Source: Antilocapra americana
Taxonomy: Eukaryota > Chordata > Mammalia > Artiodactyla > Antilocapridae
Reading direction: 5' to 3'
DNA length: 64,000 bases
Assembly: GCA_007570785.1 (NCBI GenBank)
Contig: ML660201.1
Span: forward strand, 44,354,473-44,418,472
A program made the position numbers and the translations under genes. Position 1 is the stretch's first letter. The number at the start of each line of letters is the position of its first letter. Shown here one piece after another: positions 22,556 through 33,300 of the stretch. The notes under the pieces were generated by a model. The model did no database searches. It saw only the letters and a program-made list of their open reading frames with translations, and had not been told where the DNA came from.

Positions 22556-22739
22556 GTGGGGGGGTGGCTCAGAGCAGCCGGTGGGCTGCATAGGGCGTCA
22601 CCCCATACCCCTCGGCTCCTTATCCCGCCTGTGTCACCCTGGCGGGGTCTTTTCTCTGAGCCTGATTGACCTGCCGAGCTAAGAGCACCCATCTGAGGAT
22701 GTCTCAGGGTCCACCTCACACTTGCACCCTCTCCTCTAG

Positions 22740-25700
22740 ACCTCCTGCCCCCTGAGGTCTGCAGTCTCCTGAACCCCGCGGCCATCTATGCCAACAATGA
22801 GATCAGCCTGCGCGACGTCGAGGTGTACGGCTTTGACTACGACTACACGCTGGCCCAGTACTCAGACACGCTGCACCCGGAGATCTTCAATGCCGCCCGT
22901 GACATCCTGGTTGAGCACTACAAGGTGAGGCCAGACCCCCCGGGTGGGTGGCTGAATGGATCCCGAGGCAAGTGCCTGCGAGCAGGCGTGCCACCGCCGC
23001 TGGCCCAGACCTGGCCTCATTTCCCCCAACAGTACCCGGAGGGGATTCGGAAGTATGACTACAACCCCAGCTTTGCCATCCGCGGCCTCCACTACGATAT
23101 TCAGAAGGTGAGCGGCCCCTCCTGCGAGGAGACGTGTGGGAGCTGCTTCCTTAGCCCCCCGTGTCCTGGCGGTGGTGGGTTCATCTTTCTACTCCTTTAG
23201 CCTCAAAGCCGTACTTCCTCGTCAAGCATGGGGTGCCCTTGCTACCATCCAGCCGGGGTGTGGGGGCTAGAAAAGACTGGCTCAGAGCCGATGGCGGGCT
23301 CTCGCCTCACTGCCCATCTTGCTCCTATGGTGCCCCTAGAGCCTTCTGATGAAGATTGACGCCTTCCATTACGTGCAGCTGGGGACAGCCTATAGGTCAG
23401 TGCTGCCCCGGCCTTGCCCCATGCCCCCCACCTTACACCCGAGCGCCCCTTTGGACTGGTAATCTCTGCATCATCCAGGGGCCTCCAGCCTGTGCCAGAC
23501 GAGGAAGTGATCGAGCTCTACGGGGGCACCCAGCACATCCCCCTCTACCAGATGAGCGGCTTCTACGGCAAGGTAGGCACCCGCCTGCTGCTGCCCAGGC
23601 GGCCCACTCGGCACACTCCCAGGGAGGGCTCCCGGGGCGCAGTGCCCTTGGGTCTCCAGTGCTGGAGGGCTTGCTCAGTCAGCACTCCTTCCCCAGGGCC
23701 CCTCCATCAAGCAGTTCATGGACATCTTCTCGCTGCCAGAGATGGCTCTGCTCTCCTGCGTCGTGGACCACTTCCTGGGCCACGGCCTGGAGTTTGACCA
23801 GGCGCACCTCTACAAAGATGTGACAGTAAGGGCCTAGGCCTGCGCCCCAGGGTGGCGTGGACGGGGAGTCCAGACGCAGCGGAGCAGGTGGCCCTGGGCC
23901 CCAGTGAGGCCTCACTGTCGCCCCACTGCCCCCAGGACGCCATTCGGGACGTGCACGTGAAGGGGCTCATGTACGAGTGGATCGAGCGGGACATGGGTAA
24001 GGGGGCCCATGCCCTGCCGCGGCTGCCCGGGCCGGCGGGGCTGGCCCTCACCGCTCCCTCCCCCACCCCACCCCCCAGAGAAGTACATCCTGCGAGGGGA
24101 TGAGACTTTCGCTGTGCTGAGCCGCCTGGTGGCCCATGGGAAGCAGCTGTTCCTCATCACCAACAGTCCTTTCAGCTTTGTGTAAGCTCGCCTGCCCCTG
24201 CGGCGGGAGGGAGCGGGACAGGGACTTGAATTGGGTGGCAGGCCTGGAGCCCCCCTCGGACGCCTGCCGCCTGTCCCACTTGGCCCCATCCGCCCAGGGA
24301 CAAGGGGATGCGGCACATGGTGGGTCCTGACTGGCGCCAGCTCTTTGACGTGGTCATCGTCCAGGCGGACAAGCCCAGCTTCTTCACTGACCGACGCAAG
24401 TAAGGGCCTGGCCAGGGTGATCAGCCCAGGGAGGGGGGCGGGCACGTGCTTGCTGCCCTGTGTACCTGGGACAGGGGCACCCCTTTGCTGACGGGCAGGT
24501 GTGCAGCCTGAGGTCCTGCCGCAGTCTGGGCGTCAGGCCCTTAAACCTCACCCCAGGCCTTTGAACCCACCCTAGGCCTTTCAGGAAACTTGATGAGAAG
24601 GGCTCGCTGCACTGGGACCGCATCACCCGCCTGGAAAAGGGCAAGATCTACCGGCAGGTGAGAGCCAACTGGGCGGGCGCTGCCCCACCTGCACCCCCGC
24701 GGGGGCTCTGTCCCCTCCCGGGGCCGGTGGAAGCCCAGCCCCAATGCTTTCCTCGCCTGTAAGGGCAGACTCCTCACATGTGCTGTGAAGCTCTTCGGTA
24801 GCTCAGGTATTCACTACGCACCCACTCGGTGGGGCTGAGCCCTCTGCTGCAGCCAGACAGCCTGGCGGGGGCAGCTCCCAGGCCTCTGAGGAGACCCCGT
24901 TTTCTGGCTGGCTAAGAAGGTAAGAAGCTGTTAGGTGGCTGTGAGCAGGAGGTGACAAAGTATTTGGCTCTGGATAGAATGTGGAAATCCTGGCTGAGCT
25001 GGGGCTTCTTGGAGACAGTGGTTCGAGGTTGGGGGTCAGGCCAGTAGCGCAGCCTCGGGCTGCCTGGTGCCGAGCCCAGCCCTCCGCCCTGCCTGCTCCC
25101 ATGCTGGCGGCCCCCTTGGGCAGAAGCTGTGAGGGCGACACTGTTGTGTTGGCCTCCTGGCTGAGCCTGAGGAGCGTCACTCCACCTTTGTGCGAAATGC
25201 TGAGTTTTCTTCTTTGGCAGGTTTTACTTTTCTTTAGGCCTCATGTTCTGAAATTTCACCACGTATGTGGTTTCTCTGCTCTCTCCCTCCCTCCCTGTCT
25301 CCTGTGGCTCCAGCACAGGCTCCTTCCTGCCAGACCTGGCACATCGCCAGCACTCCGCCCGCTCAAACTTCCCTGTTCCTTGGGGTCCCCTGCAGCTCAC
25401 GCTCCCCCCGGGTTAATTCCTCCTTACCTGTCTCCCCTGTGGCTCTCACCTCCCCAGGCCTCTCCTGTGGACAGGCTGCTGCCCTTCTGCTCTGTCCCAG
25501 CCCACCCCAGTGTCTGCTCGCCTGCCAGCTTCCTCTGCTGTGCTGGATGGAGCCTGGCTGTTTTCATCTTCTCTCCAGCTTTGGCGCAGGAGGGGCAGGC
25601 AGCCTCACGGGGAGGTCTGCCATTGGTCTGCTGGGCCCCTGTGGCCTTGGGCTGGGGTGGCCTGCTGGCTTCGGGGCCGGGGAGTCACGGCCGCACTTTG

Positions 25701-26771
25701 TTTCCCAGAGTGGACTCGAGCTTTCGCTTGCGCGGGGCGGGTGTGAGGTCACCGGGCGGGGAGGCCCAGGCCTGCCACAGGCAGCCCCCCTTCCTGTGAA
25801 GGGGAGCTGGTGAGGGCCGCAGCCCAGAGGAGACAGTGAGGCCGCGGGAAAGGGCAGCCCTGCTTCCGGCCAGAGGGCCTCGCTGCCCCTTGGGGTTGGG
25901 GAGCCTGGCGGAGAGGAGCCCCGGGGGAGCCCCCTCGGCCCAGTGAGCGTAGCTGTGGCCCCCTCTTCCCCCAGGGAAACCTGTTTGACTTCCTGCGGCT
26001 GACGGAATGGCGCGGCCCCCGAGTGCTCTACTTCGGGGACCACCTCTACAGTGACCTGGCGGTGAGGGTGGCGGGGCTGGGTTCCCCGGGGAGGGCAGTA
26101 GGGGTGTCTCCTGGCCGCTGCTGAGCCCTACCCCCTGGCCCCCAGGACCTCATGCTGCGGCACGGCTGGCGCACGGGCGCCATCATCCCCGAGCTGGAGC
26201 GCGAGATCCGCATCATCAACACGGAGCAGTACATGCACTCGCTGACGTGGCAGCAGGCGCTCACGGGGCTGCTGGAGCGCATGCAGGTGAGGGGCTGGGC
26301 GGGGCGGCAGGCGGCGGTGGGGCTGCTCCCGGCCGCTCACACCAGCACACCCGTCCCCTCAGACCTACCAGGACGCCGAGTCGCGGCAGGTGCTGGCCGC
26401 CTGGATGAAGGAGCGGCAGGAGCTGAGGTGAGTGGGGGGCCTGGGCAGGAGTCCCCGCCCCCTGAGAGCCCCTCGGGAGCCCCCTGAGTGCCTGTGTCTC
26501 CTTTGGCAGGTGCGTCACCAAGGCCCTGTTCAACGCACAGTTTGGGAGCATCTTCCGCACCTTCCACAACCCCACCTACTTCTCACGGCGCCTGGTGCGC
26601 TTCTCCGACCTCTACATGGCCTCCCTCAGCTGCCTGCTCAACTACCGCGTGGACTTCACATTCTACCCGCGCCGCACGCCCCTGCAGCACGAGGCGCCGC
26701 TCTGGATGGACCAGCTCTGCACAGGATGCATGAAGACGCCCTTCCTCAGTGACATGGCGCACATCCGCTGA
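22740..26771 (+). CDS. NT5DC2: NT5DC2, 5'-nucleotidase domain-containing protein 2 (exons 2 to last; exon 1 absent)
   Basis: A HAD-superfamily, cytosolic-5'-nucleotidase-II-like protein whose physiological substrate is not settled. Thirteen exons: 22740-22924, 23033-23107, 23340-23395, 23479-23572, 23697-23825, 23936-23996, 24079-24181, 24298-24399, 24576-24657, 25975-26061, 26146-26286, 26363-26427, 26510-26771. All junctions are GT-AG and in phase. They encode 479 residues plus a split Asp, nearly colinear with human residues 41-520. The nucleophile motif 'GFDYDYT' has both aspartates. 'LFLITNSPF' fits motif II and 'YFGDHLYSD' fits motif IV, so the catalytic core looks intact. The first visible base completes a codon begun in exon 1, so the start codon and N-terminal 40 residues lie elsewhere. 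I saw no exon 1 or CpG island upstream. The largest visible intron (24658-25974) holds no recognisable element. Confidence 0.96.
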
Positions 26772-26778
26772 GAGTACC

Positions 26779-26784
26779 TTTATT
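26779..26784 (-). terminator. STAB1: STAB1 poly(A) signal
   Basis: TTTATT on the plus strand gives AATAAA on the minus strand, 74 nt downstream of the STAB1 stop. It lies only 8 bp beyond the NT5DC2 stop codon, so the STAB1 transcript should end inside the last codons of NT5DC2. Confidence 0.85.
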
Positions 26785-26827
26785 GTCTGGATCAGGCCCA
26801 GCCCCACCTGTCCCGCCCTCTCCGGGC

Positions 26828-26833
26828 AATAAA
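26828..26833 (+). terminator. NT5DC2: NT5DC2 poly(A) signal
   Basis: A canonical AATAAA 57 bp after the NT5DC2 stop codon. Cleavage 10-30 bp further would fall at about 26845-26863, at or inside the STAB1 stop codon on the other strand. Confidence 0.85.
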
Positions 26834-26857
26834 AGCTGTCTCCCTCGTGCCTTTGCG

Positions 26858-27336
26858 TCACTTCACCTCGAGGATCCTCTGTGTGTCGGGGAAGTCCTCC
26901 TCTTGGAGCGAGTCCTAAGGGGAGGATTAGTCGGTTAGTGTCTGGGCCGAGACTGGGCCTGGGTCCCCCTTCCTAGCCCCACACTCACATCAAAGGGCTC
27001 ACAAAAGGCCTCCTGGCTACCAAAGACCGGGTTAGGGATGGAGACCAGAGTTGGGCTGGTCCCTTCCTGCCACGGGGAGAAGTCATCAGCAGCATCATCT
27101 TCTGCCTAGAAAGGTAGGTGACTCATGAGACCTCAGCAGCTGCTTGGCTGGCTCAGACCCCACAGCTCCCTCAGCCCCAGCCCAGCTACCTGGAAGGCAG
27201 AGAAGCCGAAGCCTGTGGACCTGCTTCGGGCACGAAGGTAAAAGGCTCCAGCCATGAGGCCAAGGACAGCTCCAGCAGCCGCCACGGACCCCACACCCGC
27301 TGCCACAGGCGCGGCCTCCGGGGCCAGCACAGCCTG
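26858..27336 (-). CDS. STAB1: STAB1 exons 67-69: transmembrane helix and cytoplasmic tail
   Basis: Residues 2463-2568. Exons: 27190-27336, 26989-27105, 26858-26914. The helix is Ala/Gly/Val-rich (about 2473-2496) and is followed by the basic stop-transfer 'RARSRS'. The tail contains an acidic cluster 'EDDAADD', an 'NPVF' word and, at 2550-2554, DDSLQ where human has DDSLL. The human motif has been reported to bind GGA sorting adaptors. Confidence 0.95.
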
Positions 27337-30300
27337 CTGCCAACAAGGAGCGCGTCAGGGCCTGGCCGGGGCGGTCCCCTTACCCTTCCCCGCTCTGCCT
27401 GTCCACAGTCAACTCACGGGCTGCGGGGGCGCCAGCAGCGGGCTGGCCAGTGTGTGGATGATGCCGTTGAAGGCCAGGATGTCCCACACGATGACGTGGC
27501 TGACCACCACCGCGCCTGGGACCTGTAGGGAGACCGGAGTCAGGCCCCGTGATCACCAGTGAGGGCTGGGCCAGCAGGGGAGGGGCAGCCTCCAGACTCG
27601 CCTCAGGAGCCCGGGAACTGTTGCCAGGGCCCAGGTCCCTGATGACGAGGCTGAGGCCCGAGTGGGCGGGAAGCAGGGCCCCTCGGCTCGCGTTGGTGCT
27701 CAGGAAGGTGGTGTTGGAGGCGTGCAGCTCCAAGTCTGGGCCGCTCAGTGTCTGTGGGCACAGCACAGCTGTTGTCGTGGACCAGCCACAGAAAGCAGGA
27801 CCAGGCCTTCCCTCCTCACCCCTGTCACTTACCATGTTGTCCACGAAGCCCTCGTTGACAGGGACAAAGAGCGTCTTGTAGATATGCTCATCATCCAGGA
27901 ACTCCAGAAACTCGAGCCCCCTCGGGGTGGCATTGGCATAGCCCAGTAGCATCTGGGGATGGTGGGACACAGGGTTGTAGGCGGGTCCCCTCCACTGGGA
28001 TCCCTGCTGCACCGCGCCCCTGGCCCCTGGGTACCCCATAGAAGGTGGAGAAGTTGGCAGTGGTAGCCAGCACATCCAGCAGCTTCCCGTTGCACACGCT
28101 GGTCCCATCACCCACGAAGCCATCACGGCATCGGCAGGCCACGTCTGCAGGGAGGGCAGAGGAGCACATGAGTGGGTCAGCGGGAGAGGCAGAGCAGCGA
28201 GCGGGCTCGGGTGGTGGCCCTACCTTGCATGCGGAAGCAGTAGGCGTCCCAGCGCTCTGAGAGGTTCTCCCGGGTGCCCAGGCTGACCACGCCCACCTGG
28301 CCATCCCCACAGTCTGCGGCGGGGAAGACGACGGGGTGGGCGGCCGAGCCGTTGGCCAGCCAGCCCACCAGGCAGAGGTGGAGGCCCAGCTGTTACGGGA
28401 CAAGCAGAGGCTGAGACCCAAGGCCCAACTCAAAAGGGCCCCCACAGGCTTGGCTCCAGACTCCCAGGCCCCACATACCTGCTGGGCAGCAGAGAGCTGA
28501 AGGAGAGAGGCAAGGACAGCTCCCTGGGCTCCACAAGCCGCCTCGGCCTCTGAGAAGTTCAGGCCGTAAGGGCCACTGGGGGCCTGGAGGTGGAAGACAC
28601 CAGCTCGCTTCTCTGCAGGAGGGAGGGATGCGTGGTCAGCGGGCCACCACCAGGGAAAGCAGGGGTGTGGGGAGGGGGCGGGGAAGCACACCCTGGAAGT
28701 GCAGGTCCGTGCACACGGCATCTGCGTGGCAGGGAGGCGGCCGGTCCAGGCAGCGGTCCACGGGCGGCTCCGGTTCCGGCAGACACTGCAGTCCATCACC
28801 CACGTAGCCGGCATGGCACACACAGCGCCGTGTGTTCTGGGGCAGGAGAACAGGTGGGCACCTTTCAGGGCCTGGGGCAGACAAAATCGGGTGCCCCCCC
28901 CACCCGGTGGCTTGGCTCCCTCTGCTCACTGGCCCAGTGTTGAGGCAGTCGGCATGCTCGCTGCAGCCCCCACGGTGGCCGTCCTCACACGGGTTGCGGG
29001 CCCGGCAGCTCCAGCCGTCGCCCTCATAGTCTGGCCAGCAGCTGCAGGTGACCACTGTGCCCACCTGGCTGCAGTTGGCATGCTCGCTACAGCCGCCACG
29101 CCCGTCTTGGCACAGGTCCACCACTGGAGGTGGGGAGGAGGAGGTTGGACCCTGTAACAGGAAGGGAGGGAAAGGGGAGGGGGCCCCGCACCCCGCACCC
29201 CTGCTCACCTGCGCACGAGCGGCCGTCCCCCTCGTAGCCCAGGCTGCACTCACAGCTGTTGCCAGCGCGGCACACGGCCTGGGGTGCGCAGGGCGGAGCA
29301 CACACAGGCTGCAGCTCTGTCCCCCGGGGCCCACCCCACACATCCAGGTTAGTGGCTGCCCTCCTCCTGGACTCCCTTCCATCCAAGTGTGCGACGGGGG
29401 CACAAGCACAGGGCCCACTCACCCAGCTGCACCTCACAGCGAGGCCCCGTCCAGCCCTCATCACAGAAGCAGGAGCCGGAGCCCCCCAGGCCCTCGTCGC
29501 AGCGGCCGTGGGAGGTACAGTTGCAGGCTGAGGAGGACAGGCAGGGTGGTGTTGGCACACGGGCCGCGGGGGCAGGGCAGGGCTGGGCAGCACAGCCTAC
29601 CTTGGCACAGGGGCCCGAAGGCTCCCGGGGCGCAGAGCTCACAGGCTGTGCCGGCGAAGCGTGCGTCACACCGACACTCCCCGCTGCCGCTCATGCCATC
29701 CAGGCACCTGCCGCGGTGGTTACAGGGGCTGCTGGCGCCACCAGGGCAAGCTCGGGGAGGGGATGAGGAGAGAGGCTGAGGTCAGGGGCCTCGTCAGGAG
29801 CTCCGCGCACATACCCCCAGCCTGGACACACTCCATCCTCACCCAATGGCAGCAGAGGCTCCAGCAGAAGCAGCCCCCACGCCCTGAAGAACACCCAGAC
29901 CCCTAGCCCACTCCACCAGGTCCCGTACCACCTACACACCCACCTCCGCTCAGAGCGGTCTCTGCGGGTCCACTCGCCCTGAGCCCCTTTCTGAGGCCGT
30001 CTCTGGGCCTCGGGACGCTCACCTCGGCACTCGCCGCCGTAGTGACCAGAGCAGCAGCTGGGCTTCCAGGCGGTGGTGACACAGTTGCGGTGGCAGCCCC
30101 TGCCCAGGCCTTGGGGCTGACCCCAGTGGCTGGGCCGGGTCCACACACTGCGCAGGGCCAAGGAGTGCAGCGGAGGGGACGTCCAGAACTTTGAGAAGTA
30201 GCGCCAGCAGGCCTCGGGGCTGCCCTAGGCCAAGAGGAATCGGGCTGCAAACCTGCGCTTGTTGGGCCCTGCCCGACCCCACCTAGCGCCCAGCGCCTTA

Positions 30301-33300
30301 CCTGCTCCTGTGAGCCCGGAGGGCAGGGGGGTTCCAGCCCACAAATGCTGCAAACTTTCTGCAAGGAAAGGAAAGCAACACGGCAAGTCGAGTACTGGGT
30401 GTTCAGGGCAGAGCCAAGTCGCCTTGGCACCCCCCTCCACCTCTGGCCTGTGGCCTCCCTCACCAGCCACAGAGGTCGGGTCTCAAAGCGGTCACAGCGG
30501 GCACCAAGGCCAGGCGGCTCCAGCAGCTGGTCGATGCCGTAGGCCAGGCCCCCCTCAAAGGGCAGGTGTCGCTGCACAATTCGGGCGTCGTCCTCTCCCA
30601 CTGTGAGCTCACCCTGCCGGTGAGGAGTAGGCGGGCGGGGGGCACACCCCAGGTGTACTGCAGCTCCCACTTGTCAAGGCCACTGCCTCCTGCCGCCCTC
30701 AGTCAAGCTTTTCCCCAGACTCACCGGCCGTGCGCGGCTGCAGGAGAAGGAGATGGGGGTCCCGTGCATGGTGCGCAGGGGGCCCAGGTTGGGCAGGTCA
30801 GATGCCAAGGCCTGAACACAGGGAGCCACATTTGGAGCCGGGTGGCAGCCTGAGTGGCAGGCAGCAGGGACCACGCTCCAGGGGTGCACCCACCTCGACG
30901 TTTCGGATCACGTGGCCCCGCAGAATGGCTGCCAGCTTGTCACGGTGATCCTTATGGTAGAGCCAGACCTGGCGATCGGGAGGCAAGGCTTGTAGGGCGG
31001 AATCTGTGGGCCACAGCATGGTGAGGGGCCTGTGGAAGGAATCTTGAAGCAGGGGCAGGAGGCCAGCCATCTGGTGAGAGAGGAGGCGTGGCGGTCACAG
31101 CCCCGGCCGAAGCCAGTGGGCTGATGGAGGGGCTCCCGGAGCCTGGGTGAGCTTCCCACCAGCCACACTCCGCTGCAGCCATCCCCAGCCGACATACGTG
31201 CATGGAGTCGTGTGTGGGCACATATGAGCACACCCTGAAAAGTTCACACACGGGGGCAGTACCGTCACAAGGCCACTGAAGATCTTGTAACCGAAGGCCT
31301 CTGCAGCAGCAGTGAAGTTTCTCTGGGGACAGGGACTCAGTGAGCAGTGAGGTCAGGAGGGGAGGGAGGGTCCCCCAGGCCGGCACCCAGGTCCTACCCG
31401 TGGAGCTGGGGCAGCGTCAGCTTCCCAGTGTAGCACTTCAGGCGGCAGCAGGACACGGTCAATGAAATGCAGGACACCGTTCACAGCCTCCTGGTCACTG
31501 CTCACCACACGCGCGAAGTCATTGATGTAGATGCTGCCCTGGGGGTGGGCCCGAGACAGAATGAAGCCAAGTGGTGGGGGCCTGGTTGGGCGAGTCTTGG
31601 GGAAGGAAGTGGGCAGGGTCAAGGCAGAGGGAAAACACCCCCTGCCTGGGGAAATAGCTGTTGGATTTGGCTGGTGGGAGCCCCACAGACACAGGGCCAA
31701 ACTCAGAAGTCCTGAGCCCAGGACTAGCCCCGGGCTGGTATTAGGTAGCGTCCAACCTGTCAGTTGGACAGCGTCATTTCCCTGTCGGTAAAGTAAAGCC
31801 ACCCTGGTAAGGTGAGAGGGTCATACCTTGAAGGTATGGGCGCAGGGCCCAGGCAAGGACCCTGAGAGCAGTGGAATCCTGGGTCTGTGGAGAGCCCACG
31901 TTGAGGGCGGGTGGAGCTGGACCTACCTCCCTCTCGCTGAAGCGCAGCGGATGCCCCGAGAGTGTGGTGGCGTAGCCCTCCTCCAGCAGCTCCTGGCTTC
32001 GCAGCTGCCGGCAGCCAACAACGTGGTAGCGGAACACAAGTTGGCGGTTGGCGCGAATCCGGGCCAGCTCGTCCTGGAGCGGGAGTCATGAGGGTACAAG
32101 GAGGCCCTGACTGCCACCTCTGTGTCCAGGCAGTGCCCACAACCCAGTAGGCCCACCCCTCCCCAGCCTTGCTCCAAGGGCTGAGTTACCTGTGACATGT
32201 TGGTCATTAGATCTGCATGTGGCACAAAGACTGTGAAAGGCCCATTCCCCTTGAGGTCCTTGTACTCCTGAGGGGAGAGGGTAACAGCTTGAGTGGCAGA
32301 AGGGTAACTTGGGACCAACTCAAGGCTTCTACTGAAAGACCTGGACTCAGTAACCAAACCAGCCAACTCCTGACCAAATGAGACAATCAAGGCCCAAAGA
32401 CAGGTGGGACCTGCAGGTCAGAGAGACCCAGGCTGGACCAAGGATGTGGAGGCCAGCTGGTCACTCACCAGGAGGTGGAGGCTGAAGAAGGAGGCATGCT
32501 TGTCCCGAAGCAGCTCCTGAGGCAGGGAAGGCAAGGGTCAGGTCAAGAGTTTGGTCGGCCTGCATTCAAGGCTGGTGCTTGTCCTGGCACCGGGAGCCCA
32601 GAGTCTGGCCAAGGCAGAGATGAGGAAAGGGAAGCCAGGGCGGTCTGCTCTGGGATCAGAATGGGTTTCATGGACCATAACCGGGTCGGGACCAGGAGCA
32701 CATCTGGGGTCTTAGCCAATACCATGGCTCAGCCCCATGGCGGGCAGTGCCTGGGTCGGGTCGGGGTCCTCCCTGGGCGTCGTTACCAGGCTGACGCGGG
32801 CTCGGCAGGTGAAGCCGTCCCCCACGGTGCGGACTGCGTCACAGGTGCACGTCCTCTGGCCATCCCCCGTGCTTTTGCACACGGCATAGGGGCTGCAGCC
32901 TCCGTTGTTCTGCAGTGGGGACAGGCGAGAGGCAGCAGTGACTCCTGCTCAGACCTGACCTTGCGGCGAAGGCAGGTCTCCCTTCAGAGGCTCTCAGGAC
33001 CCCGCTGGGGCTCAGGGAGGCTGGTGCCCCCTCCCCAGCCCCTCCCTCTTTGACGCTGGGGGTGACGTGGGGGCCTGACCTTGGAGCAGGGGTCCAGGAG
33101 CACACAGGCCTGGATGCCGTCCCCACTGTAACCTTCGCGGCAGCTGCAGGAGACCTGTCACAGATCCCAGTCAGGGGCTGCTGGATGGAGGCGCGCCACT
33201 CAGGGCCTGTTCCGAGGAGCGCCGTGCCCTGTGGGGGGTGGCCCGGCCCCAGTGGGCAGCTCCCCGCAGGTTGTCTCACCTGCTGGGGGCCTGTGGGGAT

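Noticed and set aside
24981..25799. 272-codon open frame in the NT5DC2 intron
   Set aside because: GC-rich intron sequence. The neighbouring exons splice in phase without it and it has no recognisable domain.
27557..27601. In-frame extension of STAB1 exon 65 to a GT donor 45 nt downstream
   Set aside because: Homology with human places the exon end at the GC donor, and the extra 15 residues have no counterpart. It is kept only as a possible alternative form.
28699..29779. Plus-strand open frames of 150-240 codons across STAB1 exons
   Set aside because: They are antisense shadows of GC-rich EGF-coding exons, without a start context or introns of their own.
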